This document shows positions 46,625 through 55,010 of a DNA stretch of 64,000 bases, one piece after another. A model generated the notes under the pieces. The model was not told where the DNA came from and searched no databases. It saw only the letters and a program-made list of their open reading frames with translations. A program made the position numbers and the translations under genes. Position 1 is the stretch's first letter. The number at the start of each line of letters is the position of its first letter. Source of the stretch: Pseudomonas sp. PSKL.D1 (GTDB lineage: Bacteria; Pseudomonadota; Gammaproteobacteria; Pseudomonadales; Pseudomonadaceae); the NCBI RefSeq assembly GCF_028898945.1, contig NZ_CP118607.1, positions 1,722,001 through 1,786,000 on the forward strand, read 5' to 3'.

Positions 46625-47044
46625 ATGCACAGCATCGTCCGCCTGACCCTGATCACCCTGGCCGTGGGTTTGTCTGCGTGTACGGTGCGTGAGCCGTATG
46701 AGCAACCGGCGCCGCCGATCGAAACGGTGCCACCGCACAAAGGGCCGGTGGTCAAACCGCTGCCGGGTGGGCAACCGTCCACTCAGCCGAGCAAGCCGGC
46801 AGCAACCCCAAAACCGATGCCGCGTACCTCCGCCAGCTTTGCGCCGCCTCCCGGCGGGGCCAGCCATTGGGACCCCAAGCTGGGTGTGTATGTGCTGGAG
46901 AAGAAGCCCAACACTTTTTACCGGCAGCGTACGTACTACCGATTTGACAATGGCTGGAGCTGGTCGCTGAGCCCGGATGGGCCGTGGCAGGAAACCGACA
47001 GCAGCGGCGTGCCGGGTGGCTTGGGCAGGGCATTCGCTCAATAA
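46625..47044 (+). CDS. Small outer-membrane lipoprotein of unknown function
   Basis: A 139-aa protein with a clear lipoprotein signal (TLAVGLSAC, lipidated C19), a Pro-rich spacer and a compact C-terminal domain (ASHWDPKLGVYVLEKKPNTFYRQRTYYRFDNGWSWSLSPDG). The residue after Cys is Thr, compatible with outer-membrane sorting. It starts 12 bases after ccmI and is probably co-transcribed with the ccm genes. No function recognised. Confidence 0.75.
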   Translation: MHSIVRLTLITLAVGLSACTVREPYEQPAPPIETVPPHKGPVVKPLPGGQPSTQPSKPAATPKPMPRTSASFAPPPGGASHWDPKLGVYVLEKKPNTFYRQRTYYRFDNGWSWSLSPDGPWQETDSSGVPGGLGRAFAQ

Positions 47045-47069
47045 CCGAATTGAATGTGCAGAATACCGT

Positions 47070-47961
47070 TTACTGGTCTCCAGCGATGTATTCAAATTTG
47101 GCGCTGGCTTCGGCCGTCGCTGGCAGAGTGACCTTGATGATTGGCAAGTCTATTGCGGTCCGGGTCAGGAAACGTTGCTTGCTTTTACGGGCATCAGTCA
47201 GGCCAGCCTGGTTAGCATAGAAAAAGGCTTGGATCGGCAACGTTCTACCTCGGCCGTCGCCCCAAACTTGCAGCAGCGTCTCGTTCTGTTCGGCGAAATA
47301 ACCTTTGTTGAGCCATTTGGCCTGTAGGCCGGCGTAGAAGTTGGGCCCGGCATAGTGGTTGAGTTCGTCCCGCACATCGAAGCCGCAGATCCTGTTACCC
47401 GAAGTGCCCGGGGGGTACTTGGCGACCCATTGCGCGCCTGTGGTGATGTTCTGCTGGTGGCAGGGTTGGCTACCAGCCACATTAGGGTACGTACCGCAAC
47501 CGCTTCTGTCGCGGCCAAGGTCGGTCCAGCCATCCATGGGGAAGTGGCACAGGATGGGTATATTGTCCTTGCCTGCTGGCGTATCGAGAATCGGGTAGAA
47601 GATGAAGCCGTTGGGGTTGGTAGGTTTCCAGGCGAAAGACCCGAAGTTGTTATCCCTGCGCAGATAGGAAAACGAGACGCTGCCTTTCTTTTTGGCATTG
47701 TTGCTGGGGTCCCACGTGTCGTATGTATCACCGTAAGTGGTTGCACGAATGAGCACGCCGGAGCAGAGAAATGCCGGCATGCTGTCTTTGCCGCAGTTTG
47801 CCGGGGTTTCGTTGTACCGTTTGGTGATTGCCGCGGCTGTAGCGGGGCCGTCAACCTTTGTGATGGCACGCGTGTCGAGAGGTGTTTCAGGTTCGGGCGC
47901 ATGCCGGCCAACGCAAGCGGCCAGTAACCAAGGGGGCGAGCAAAAGCAAGAATCGGTTCAT
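47070..47961 (-). pseudogene. Halovibrin (HvnA)-like secreted/lipoprotein gene, frameshifted in the signal peptide
   Basis: The long intact frame (47070-47780, 236 aa) carries landmarks I associate with halovibrin-like proteins of Pseudomonas and Vibrio (SGVLIRATTYGDTYDTWDP, SYLRRDNNFGSFAW, GFIFYPILDTPAGKD, ICGFDVRDELN, KFEYIAGDQ). It is open upstream as far as ...LLAACVGRHAPEPE, a lipobox. The natural start ATG 47961 (MNRFLLLLAPL, with GAGG upstream) is in another frame. Removing one base in the C5-TTGG run near 47924-47932 would join MNRFLLLLAPL to LLAAC as a perfect lipoprotein signal. So it is either a recent frameshift or a sequencing error. The function is from family resemblance only (halovibrins were described as NAD-glycohydrolase/ADP-ribosyl-type enzymes). 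Confidence 0.6.
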
Positions 47962-48217
47962 CAGGGCAAACCTCGGGCGTGCCATCAACCGCTGCAGTGC
48001 GCATGGCAAAGTCGGTGATCAAGCGATGGTGAAATGGGTTGGCCCGGGTTGAACCTAGGTTAGGCAGCCTATGAATCGCCGACAACTGGCAGAAATGATA
48101 GGTAGCGCGGTGGTGGTACGCCGCTGAGGAACCGTAACAGTTTCATCACCAATTACCGATTGACTGTACTGTACGGTAGCCCAGCATAATGCGTGCTCTT
48201 ATCGAGCCGGAGGCAGC
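47962..48217. other. Intergenic region upstream of the 2-hydroxyacid dehydrogenase
   Basis: 256 bases without a gene between the divergent hvnA-like gene and the dehydrogenase. TGTACTGTACGGTA near 48165-48178 is partly palindromic, with TTGACT just before it and CATAAT after it. This may be a promoter/operator, but the spacing is not ideal. GGAGG precedes ATG 48218. Confidence 0.35.
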
Positions 48218-49156
48218 ATGAGCAAGACCGTTTTGGTACTGGTTGAAACCGTCGACGATTACCTGCCTCTGCTCGAACAGGCAGGCTACCGCCTGATCCG
48301 CGCACCTTCCCCACAGCTGCGTGCCGATGCCATCCGCCGCCATGCCGAGCAGATAGATGCCGTACTCACTCGCGGCCCGTTGGGCCTGACCGCCGCTGAA
48401 ATTGACGCTTTGCCCAAGCTGCAGATCATCTGCGTGATCGGCGCTGGCTACGAGCAAGTCGACCTGGCCGCCGCCGCTGCCCGCGGCATCACTGTCACCA
48501 ACGGTGCTGGCGCCAACGCCGCTGCCGTTGCCGATCACACCCTGGCCCTGCTGCTGGCGCTGCTGCGTGATATCCCACGTGCTGATGCCAGCACCCGCCG
48601 TGGTGAATGGAACCGGGTCATCAGCCCATCGGTGAGCGGCAAGCGCCTTGGCATTCTTGGGCTGGGTGCCGTTGGCCTGGCCATCGCCAAACGCGCCAGC
48701 CTTGGTTTTGACATGAACATCAGCTACCACAGCCGCACTCCGCGTCAGGGCGTGCCCTACACCTGGTACGACAGCACGCTGCATTTGGCCGATGCCGTCG
48801 ACATTCTGGTGGTGGCTACCCCGGGTGGTGCGCATACGCGCCATCTTGTCGATGCACGGGTGCTCGATGCCTTGGGGGCAGAGGGCTATCTGGTGAACAT
48901 CGCACGCGCGAGCGTTGTGGATACCCAGGCGTTGGTCGATGCGCTGGCCAAAGGGCGCCTTGCCGGCGCCGCGCTGGATGTGTTCGATGACGAACCCGCC
49001 GTGCCCGATGCCCTTAAGGCACTGGGCAATACGGTACTCACGCCCCATGTGGCTGGGCAATCGCCAGAGGCTGCGCGTGACACCGTAACCTTGGTGCTGC
49101 GCAACTTGCAGGCATTCTTTACCGGGGAACCCGTGCTGACGCCCGTTTATCCCTGA
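48218..49156 (+). CDS. D-isomer-specific 2-hydroxyacid dehydrogenase
   Basis: A 312-aa NAD(P)H-dependent reductase/dehydrogenase of the glyoxylate/hydroxypyruvate reductase group. Dinucleotide site GILGLGAVGLAIAKR; catalytic Arg in NIARASVVD, Glu in DVFDDEPA and His in LTPHVAGQS. The substrate cannot be fixed from sequence; glyoxylate/hydroxypyruvate or 2-ketogluconate are usual for close relatives. GGAGGCAGC lies upstream of the ATG. Confidence 0.85.
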   Translation: MSKTVLVLVETVDDYLPLLEQAGYRLIRAPSPQLRADAIRRHAEQIDAVLTRGPLGLTAAEIDALPKLQIICVIGAGYEQVDLAAAAARGITVTNGAGANAAAVADHTLALLLALLRDIPRADASTRRGEWNRVISPSVSGKRLGILGLGAVGLAIAKRASLGFDMNISYHSRTPRQGVPYTWYDSTLHLADAVDILVVATPGGAHTRHLVDARVLDALGAEGYLVNIARASVVDTQALVDALAKGRLAGAALDVFDDEPAVPDALKALGNTVLTPHVAGQSPEAARDTVTLVLRNLQAFFTGEPVLTPVYP

Positions 49157-49207
49157 TCTTCGCCTTCGAACCCGCCCGGAATTTTCCGGGCTACAAGGAG
49201 TGTTCCC

Positions 49208-49996
49208 ATGCAACTCGAAATCTTCCAGGTCGATGCGTTTTCCGCCGAACCGTTCGGTGGCAACCCGGCGGCGGTGATCCCCCTGGAAAGCTGGCTGCCG
49301 GATGCAGTACTGCAACGCATTGCCGAAGAGAACAACCTGTCGGAAACCGCCTATTTCGTGCGCAATGGCGAAACCTACGACCTGCGCTGGTTCACTCCTG
49401 CCGTGGAGGTCGACCTGTGCGGCCACGCCACACTGGCCTCGGCCTACGTGTTGTTCGAGCAATTGGGTGAACAGGCACAGGTGTTGCGTTTCAATACGCG
49501 CAGTGGCGAACTGCGTGTGAGCCGTGGCAATGACGGGCAGTTGGCCATGGACTTTCCGGCAAAACAGCCTATGGCCGAGGCAACGCCTGCGGGCTTGCTG
49601 GAAGCATTGGGGTTAAGCGAAGCGCGCGGTGTGTATCGCACTGATGATCTTCTGGTGGTGATCGATGACGCAGCGTTGCTGGGTACGATCAAGCCTGACT
49701 TCACTGCTTTGGCCGAATTTGACGTGCGTGGGATTGCTGTTACTGCCCCGCATCAGGCGTTTGACTTCGTTACCCGCTGGTTCGGGCCCCGCGTGGGTGT
49801 CAATGAAGACCCTGTAACCGGGTCGGCCCACACTTCGCTTGCGCCCTATTGGGCTGAACGCTTCGGCAAGCAGGTATTGCGTTGCCAGCAGGGTGGGGCG
49901 CGCAAAGGTCAACTCTGCTGCGAGGTGCCTGGAAATGGCCGGGTGATTATCAGTGGTTACGCGGCATTGTATATGCGGGGTGTGGTGCACCTGTAA
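49208..49996 (+). CDS. PhzF family isomerase-like protein
   Basis: A 262-aa diaminopimelate-epimerase-fold protein of the PhzF family. The active-site glutamate lies in AEENNLSETAYF (E46), with the family signatures FGGNPAAV and FTPAVEVDLCGHATLA, and NEDPVTGSAH near the C-terminus. True PhzF acts in phenazine synthesis, but no phz genes are nearby, so the substrate is unknown. AAGGAG lies before the ATG. Confidence 0.88.
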   Translation: MQLEIFQVDAFSAEPFGGNPAAVIPLESWLPDAVLQRIAEENNLSETAYFVRNGETYDLRWFTPAVEVDLCGHATLASAYVLFEQLGEQAQVLRFNTRSGELRVSRGNDGQLAMDFPAKQPMAEATPAGLLEALGLSEARGVYRTDDLLVVIDDAALLGTIKPDFTALAEFDVRGIAVTAPHQAFDFVTRWFGPRVGVNEDPVTGSAHTSLAPYWAERFGKQVLRCQQGGARKGQLCCEVPGNGRVIISGYAALYMRGVVHL

Positions 49997-50005
49997 GGCC
50001 CAAGC

Positions 50006-50033
50006 AAGCGCGCGGCTGAACGCCGCGCGCTTT
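50006..50033. terminator. Hairpin terminator between convergent PhzF-like and hypothetical genes
   Basis: A 10-bp GC stem AGCGCGCGGC / GCCGCGCGCT with TGAAC loop (50007-50031), followed by TTTC on the + strand. It lies 10 bases after the PhzF stop and 12 before the end of the convergent gene. Confidence 0.8.
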
Positions 50034-50044
50034 CGATGCGGGCG

Positions 50045-50761
50045 TTAAAACTGCTGTCGGAGCATGCGGGAAAACTGAAGTTGTTCGCCGGACCGGCGCA
50101 AAATGGTGTAGTCGATCATGGCCACCTTTCCCCGGCTGGCCGTTACGACCGACCTTGGAACCTGAAAGTACTCAGCCTCTCCTGTTTCCAGATGCTGTTC
50201 TTCTGATTCCCAATACAACTGATAGTCAAGGTACCAACGCACACGCCCACTGTGGCCGGTTACTTGCTCGTTGTACAAAAGTGATACCGCAGCAGTCGGT
50301 TCACCCTCTTGAGGATAAAACCGTGGCGCAGGTAAATTAATAAGTTGAGGGTCGATCGTCAAAGAATATGCCGAGGATTCTATCGTGCCATTGACGGTGC
50401 AATGGATTCGCACTGCACCGCCAATGGCATCAATGACCTCCAGTCGAGGTACCTGGAAGCTTAACGCTCTCGGATTGTCCACGACTTGCGCGGGGCTGGT
50501 CCACGCGGCGAAAGGCCCGGTCCATGTGACGGTTATTGACTGCCCTGCCATGCCTGCAAATGGCTGTACCGTAACTTCGAGACTGTCATCTTCATACATG
50601 GCCTGGTGAAAGTTCAGCCGGCCTTGAGGTGCTTTGGGCACGGCCGGTGTACTGGGCACGATGGTTTGACGGGCTACCCGAAACTTGAGTGGTGCGGATG
50701 TCTGTTGTTTCGTGGCCATGCCGGGTGTGATGGCGTGAAGTGAGGCTGACAGCTGTTCCAT
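50045..50761 (-). CDS. Hypothetical protein, beta-rich Ig-like
   Basis: A 238-aa protein not recognised. It has no signal peptide or membrane helix. Two beta-rich stretches look Ig-like: residues ~50-135 (SLEVTVQPFAGMAGQSITVTW, GGAVRIHCTVNGT) and ~145-235 (GHSGRVRWYLDYQLYWESEEQ, GKVAMIDYTILRRSG). The start is ATG 50761, with GGAG six bases upstream; the open frame extends 24 codons further without a ribosome site. Codon use includes more A/T-ending codons than its neighbours. Confidence 0.65.
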   Translation of the reverse strand: MEQLSASLHAITPGMATKQQTSAPLKFRVARQTIVPSTPAVPKAPQGRLNFHQAMYEDDSLEVTVQPFAGMAGQSITVTWTGPFAAWTSPAQVVDNPRALSFQVPRLEVIDAIGGAVRIHCTVNGTIESSAYSLTIDPQLINLPAPRFYPQEGEPTAAVSLLYNEQVTGHSGRVRWYLDYQLYWESEEQHLETGEAEYFQVPRSVVTASRGKVAMIDYTILRRSGEQLQFSRMLRQQF

Positions 50762-50906
50762 GGGGGGCTCCAAGGGTAACCGCAGGGGAGGTGGCCAGTT
50801 TATGAATGTCAGCGCTGCCCTCACAACTGGCAAAAATATCAGGTGGTCTGGCGTGGATACGGTGGGGTGCTACCGTTTGATTCTGTAGCTAAAACGAGGA
50901 GTTTCC

Positions 50907-51317
50907 ATGCCAACCCATGCCCTTTCCGGTAAATGCCTCTGCGGCGCCATTTCCATCGTCGCCGAAGTCGATAGCCTGGCCGTCAGTGCCTGCCATTGCA
51001 GCATGTGTCGCAAGTGGGGGGGCGGGCCGCTGCTGGTCGTACATTGCAGTAAACCGCTACAAACCGAAGGCATTCCACCCAGTGTCCATGAGTCTTCTGA
51101 ATGGGCACAGCGCGGTTTTTGCGGCGTTTGTGGCACACATTTGTACTACTGCCTGAAAGCCAATGATTTTTATGCTGTGCCCGTAGGGCTGCTCGACAGC
51201 GGCGAACCCTGGAACTTCGACCTGCAGATCTTCGTGGAGCAGAAACCCGCCTGGTACTGTTTTGCCAACCAGACCCAGGAACTGACCGGCGAGCAAGCCT
51301 TCGAAGAACTTGGTTGA
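50907..51317 (+). CDS. GFA family zinc-binding protein
   Basis: A 136-aa protein of the GFA (glutathione-dependent formaldehyde-activating-like) family. Cysteine clusters KCLCGAISI, CHCSMCRKWGG and CGVCGTHL supply the two zinc sites of the Mss4-like fold. The family name derives from S-hydroxymethylglutathione synthase, but most members have unknown substrates. GAGG lies upstream of the ATG. Confidence 0.85.
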   Translation: MPTHALSGKCLCGAISIVAEVDSLAVSACHCSMCRKWGGGPLLVVHCSKPLQTEGIPPSVHESSEWAQRGFCGVCGTHLYYCLKANDFYAVPVGLLDSGEPWNFDLQIFVEQKPAWYCFANQTQELTGEQAFEELG

Positions 51318-51380
51318 CTGGACAAACCCGTGCATTCCTGAGAAAAGGGCGGCCTTGAAATCGACCCTGAGGGCACGCCC

Positions 51381-51719
51381 ATGAGCAGCGAACTGCAAAT
51401 CACCGACCTCGTCGAAGGCGACGGCAAGGCCGCCGTCAAAGGTGCCTTGATCACTACCCAGTACACCGGCTGGCTGGCCGATGGCAGCGAGTTCGACTCG
51501 TCCTGGTCGCGAGGTAAACCGTTCCAGTGCGTGATCGGGACTGGCCGGGTCATCAAAGGCTGGGATCAAGGCCTGATGGGCATGCGCGTGGGTGGCAAGC
51601 GCAAGCTGCAGGTGCCGGCGCATCTGGGCTATGGCGAGCGCAGCGTGGGTTCGATTCCACCGAACTCGGACCTGACATTCGAGATCGAGCTGCTGGAAGT
51701 GCTGACACGGGACGATTGA
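51381..51719 (+). CDS. FKBP-type peptidyl-prolyl cis-trans isomerase
   Basis: A 112-aa single FKBP domain without signal peptide, hence cytoplasmic. Hallmarks are VQYTGWL-like TQYTGWLADGSEFDSS, IGTGRVIKGWDQGLMGMRVGGKR, AHLGYGER and PPNSDLTFEIELLEV. It accelerates proline isomerisation in protein folding. The locus context gives no specific partner. Confidence 0.93.
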   Translation: MSSELQITDLVEGDGKAAVKGALITTQYTGWLADGSEFDSSWSRGKPFQCVIGTGRVIKGWDQGLMGMRVGGKRKLQVPAHLGYGERSVGSIPPNSDLTFEIELLEVLTRDD

Positions 51720-51926
51720 ACGCTGTCGGCCAATACATCTTTCGGTAACACACATGCTCTAACGTAAGCCTTGCCCACGGAACGGCATTCACACTCAGGG
51801 AGGAACCAAACGGGTTGAGGGCACTCTGACCCTTGCTCGTTGCCAGGGAGGGCAATCACTTCAGGGGCGCCCCTTGGGCGCTGTGGCGGGCCAATCCGAA
51901 ATTGTCTGCCACAAGAGCCTGCTTAT

Positions 51927-52589
51927 ATGAAGTTGCCTACTTTCCTCCGACGTCGCCGTCACCTGCTGCTGAGCCTGGCGCTGGTTGCTGCGGCAGTGCC
52001 TGTGGCACTGGATGTGGTCGAAAGCCGCGCCGAGCCGGTTGATGGCACCCAGACGTTGATCTTCCTGCGCCATGCCGAAAAACCCGGTGAGGGGTTGGGG
52101 CAGTTGAACTGCCAAGGGCTGAACCGCGCCCTGGATCTTGCCACGCTGCTGCCGGAACGTTTCGGCAAAGCGGACTACGTGTTTGCCGCCAACCCGTCAC
52201 GGCATGTGGAGGAGGGCAGCAAGGACGAGCGCTACAGTTACATTCGCCCGCTGATGACCATCAGCCCCAGCGCCATTCGCCTGGGCCTGCCGGTCAATAT
52301 CGATTTTGGTGCCAATGACACTGACGAGCTTGCGGATGAGTTGCTGAGCAACAAGTACCGCAATGCCACGGTTTACACCGCCTGGTCCCATGGCTACCTG
52401 CCTGACCTGATCAACGCCGTGGCCGGCAAGGCCTTGGGCGATGAGCGGGTAATTACCGAGGACTGGAACGGTGACGATTTCGATACGCTGTATGTGCTGA
52501 CGCTGACCTGGCACGACGGCAAGGCCAGCCTGCTCAGCCGTAACGTGCGCCAGGGGCTGGATGGCGGCAAGGCCAGTTGCCCGACCTGA
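51927..52589 (+). CDS. Histidine phosphatase family protein, secreted or membrane-anchored
   Basis: A 220-aa protein with a Sec-type N-terminus (LPTFLRRRRHLLLSLALVAAAVPVALDVVESRA) and the phosphoglycerate-mutase-type motif FLRHAEKPGEG carrying the catalytic histidine. TAWSHGYLPDLINAV supplies the second histidine. The substrate is unknown; a periplasmic location is inferred. The start at ATG 51927 excludes a 29-codon upstream extension without signal-peptide logic. Confidence 0.8.
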   Translation: MKLPTFLRRRRHLLLSLALVAAAVPVALDVVESRAEPVDGTQTLIFLRHAEKPGEGLGQLNCQGLNRALDLATLLPERFGKADYVFAANPSRHVEEGSKDERYSYIRPLMTISPSAIRLGLPVNIDFGANDTDELADELLSNKYRNATVYTAWSHGYLPDLINAVAGKALGDERVITEDWNGDDFDTLYVLTLTWHDGKASLLSRNVRQGLDGGKASCPT

Positions 52590-52612
52590 CGCTTGGGCTG
52601 GAATACTATCGC

Positions 52613-52732
52613 CTGTGGGAGCGGCCTTGTGTCGCGAATGGGGTGCGCAGCGCCCCCTGCATTATCGGCGGCAAGGCCGAAGCCCTCGGGGGCGCTGCGC
52701 ACCCCTTTCGCGACACAAGGCCGCTCCTACAG
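52613..52732. repeat. Inverted REP-like pair (GTGTCGCGA type)
   Basis: The left arm GGAGCGGCCTTGTGTCGCGA with GGGGTGCGCAGCGCCCC faces a right arm GGGGCGCTGCGCACCCC with TCGCGACACAAGGCCGCTCC. The arms are ~42 bases with a ~30-base centre. It lies between the convergent histidine phosphatase and racemase genes, where it could terminate both. Confidence 0.9.
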
Positions 52733-53461
52733 TCAGCGGCCGAACTTCATCGGCCAGCCCACCACTTTCTTCGCCCGCGGCGTGGCATAGGTACGCACCT
52801 TGGACGTACTCAACCCCATCCGCACCAGCGACTCGGCAATGGTCACCGCCGCACTCACACCATCTACCACCGGCACCCCGGTGCGCTGGCGGATCTGTTC
52901 ATCCAGCCCGGCCATCCCGCCGCAGCCCAGGCAGATGACCTCGGCCTTGTCGTCGCGTACGGCACGCTCGGCCTGTTGCACGATGGCTTCCACGGCGCGC
53001 TCAGGGTCTTCTTCCAGCTCCAGCACGGCCAACCCACTGGCGCGGACCGAAGCGCAGCGATCATACAGCCCGGAAAGCTTCAGCCGGTCCTCGATCAGCG
53101 GCACGGTGCGGTCCAGGGTGGTAACAACCGAGTAGGCATGGCCCAGGTACATGGCGGTGCTGGCGGCGGCATCGGTGATGTCCACCACCGGCACGTTCAG
53201 CAATTCCTGCAACCCTTCCCGGCCATGTTCGCCATAACCGGCCTGGATCACGGCATCGTAGGGGCCTTCGTACGCAAGCACCCGGTCCATCACGGCAATG
53301 GCCGCCAGGTAGCTTTCGAAGTTGCCTTCCACCGACTCGGCGCCGAACCACGGCGTAAGGCCGATGATTTCGGTGCCCGGCGACGCCACGCTGCGCGCCT
53401 GCTCGGCAATGGCTTCGGTAATGGCTTCGGTGGTGTTGACGTTGGCGATCAGAATACGCAT
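52733..53461 (-). CDS. Asp/Glu/hydantoin racemase superfamily protein
   Basis: A 242-aa protein with the superfamily start (RILIANVNTT) and the second-half cysteine motif ICLGCGGMAGL. At the position of the first catalytic cysteine (usual pattern V-I-A-C-F) this protein reads VIQAGYGEHGREG, so that cysteine seems to be absent. It may thus not be a classical two-cysteine racemase. It lies 16 bases downstream of an NCS1 permease, suggesting a role with an imported hydantoin-, allantoin- or pyrimidine-type compound. Confidence 0.75.
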   Translation of the reverse strand: MRILIANVNTTEAITEAIAEQARSVASPGTEIIGLTPWFGAESVEGNFESYLAAIAVMDRVLAYEGPYDAVIQAGYGEHGREGLQELLNVPVVDITDAAASTAMYLGHAYSVVTTLDRTVPLIEDRLKLSGLYDRCASVRASGLAVLELEEDPERAVEAIVQQAERAVRDDKAEVICLGCGGMAGLDEQIRQRTGVPVVDGVSAAVTIAESLVRMGLSTSKVRTYATPRAKKVVGWPMKFGR

Positions 53462-53477
53462 GGGCAGGCTCCCTTGA

Positions 53478-55010
53478 TCAATGGCTGCTATGGTCGACGG
53501 CGATGCACTCGCCGCTGACGTCTTGGTAGTGGCGGTTGCGCGGTGCGATCAGCAGGTACAGCGCGGCAGCGATGCCGGCACCGATCAGCCAGGAGAACGG
53601 CGCGATGCCATGGAAGTTCGGCACCAGGGCCAGCACGATGGCCAGCAATGCTGCAGGCACGAAGGCGGCCACGGCGCGCAGGTTGATGCCCTTGCTGTAG
53701 TGGTAGGCGCCGGCCGGATGCTCGGTGTACAGCTCCGGCACGTTGATGCAGCCTTTGCGCAGCAACCAGTAGTCGGCCATGATCACGCCGTACAGCGGGC
53801 CGAGCAGGGCGCCCAGGCCAGACAGGAAGTACACGATCACCAGCGGGCTGTTGTAGAGGTTCCACGGCAGGATCAACACGGCCACGGTGGCGCTGATCAG
53901 CCCGGCGCGGCGGAAGTTCAGGTGGCGCGGCGCCAGGTTACTGAGCACGAAGGCCGGGGCGACGAAGTTGGCCATGATGTTCACCGCCACGGTGACGATC
54001 AGGAAGGCCAGGCAGCCCAGTACCAGGAAGGCGGTGTTGGGGATGCTGGCAACGATCTGGGTGGGGCTGTCGATGATCTGGCCGTTGATCTTGAACTGCG
54101 CGCCGCACAGCACCACGGTGATCAGGGCGAACACCAGGATGTTCACCGGCAGGCCCCAGAAGTTGCCCACGCGGATGGTCTTGCGGCACGGCGAGGAGCG
54201 GGCGAAGTCGCAGAAGTTCAGCACCAGGGTGCCGTAGATTGCCAGCCACAGGGCGCCACCGGCGAAGATGTTGCGCCACATTTCATAGCCGGTCAGCGGC
54301 TCGGCCACCGACCAGGCAATGCGCGCGTCGGCCTGGAAGTACATGAACAGCGCCAGGCTGGCCACGGTCACCAGGATCACCGGCCCGGCGAAGGCCTCGT
54401 AGCGGCGGACCATTTCCATGCCATAGGCGAGGATCACCAGCTGCACCAGCCAGATCGCCACGAAGCACACCCAGCCCAGGCTCGACAGCCCGAGGATGCT
54501 GTCGTGGTCGTAGGCGGCCAGGTGTGGCCACACGGCGGTGAGCAGCACGCGCAGCACGACAGAGGCCAGGTAGGTCTGGATGCCGAACCAGGCGATGGCG
54601 ATCACCGCGCGGATCAGCGCGGGAATCTGCGCGCCATGGATGCCAAAGGCGATGCGGCTGATGACCGGGAACGGCACCCCGGTCTTTTGCCCCATGTAGC
54701 CCGACAGGTTCATGAAGAAGTACACCAGCGCCGCACCGATCGCCAGTGACAGCAGGATTTGCCAGCCACCCAGGCCGAGGGCGAACAAGCCCATGGCGAA
54801 GGAGTAGTTGGCAATGTTGTGCACATCGTTGGTCCATAACGCGAAGATGCTGTAGCCACCCCAGCGGCGGCCTTCGACACGGGTCGGCGCCAGGTCGCGG
54901 TTGTGCAGCCGTGGGCTCAGCTCAACCGGCGGCACTTCGCCTGCAAGGGTGGATGAGGGGCTGGTGCTGGCGACGGATTGTTCAGGGGCAAGGTCGAAGC
55001 TGGTACTCAT
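53478..55010 (-). CDS. NCS1 family nucleobase/hydantoin/allantoin permease
   Basis: A 510-aa polytopic transporter (about 12 helices) with the NCS1 N-terminal signature NRDLAPTRVEGRRWGGYSIFALWTNDVHNI and the LYGVIMADYWLLRKG region. It imports purine/pyrimidine-related bases, allantoin or hydantoins with Na+ or H+. The start ATG 55010 has AGGAG upstream; seven further in-frame codons exist. It forms an operon with the racemase-like gene. Confidence 0.88.
   Translation of the reverse strand: MSTSFDLAPEQSVASTSPSSTLAGEVPPVELSPRLHNRDLAPTRVEGRRWGGYSIFALWTNDVHNIANYSFAMGLFALGLGGWQILLSLAIGAALVYFFMNLSGYMGQKTGVPFPVISRIAFGIHGAQIPALIRAVIAIAWFGIQTYLASVVLRVLLTAVWPHLAAYDHDSILGLSSLGWVCFVAIWLVQLVILAYGMEMVRRYEAFAGPVILVTVASLALFMYFQADARIAWSVAEPLTGYEMWRNIFAGGALWLAIYGTLVLNFCDFARSSPCRKTIRVGNFWGLPVNILVFALITVVLCGAQFKINGQIIDSPTQIVASIPNTAFLVLGCLAFLIVTVAVNIMANFVAPAFVLSNLAPRHLNFRRAGLISATVAVLILPWNLYNSPLVIVYFLSGLGALLGPLYGVIMADYWLLRKGCINVPELYTEHPAGAYHYSKGINLRAVAAFVPAALLAIVLALVPNFHGIAPFSWLIGAGIAAALYLLIAPRNRHYQDVSGECIAVDHSSH

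Noticed and set aside
47355..47927. 190-codon plus-strand frame opposite the halovibrin-like gene
   Set aside because: The minus-strand frame has recognisable family motifs and a lipobox; the plus frame shows none and has no ribosome binding site.
51840..51926. N-terminal extension of the histidine phosphatase gene
   Set aside because: Starting at 51840 would bury the signal peptide behind 29 residues of unrelated sequence; ATG 51927 places it at the N-terminus.
52561..52938. Plus-strand frame of 125 codons through the 52.6-kb REP pair
   Set aside because: It runs through a palindromic repeat and opposite the racemase gene; no domain and no ribosome site.
53481..54749. 422-codon plus-strand frame opposite the NCS1 permease
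   Set aside because: His/Gln/Gly-rich low-complexity translation with no hydrophobic segments or motifs; shadow of a transporter gene.
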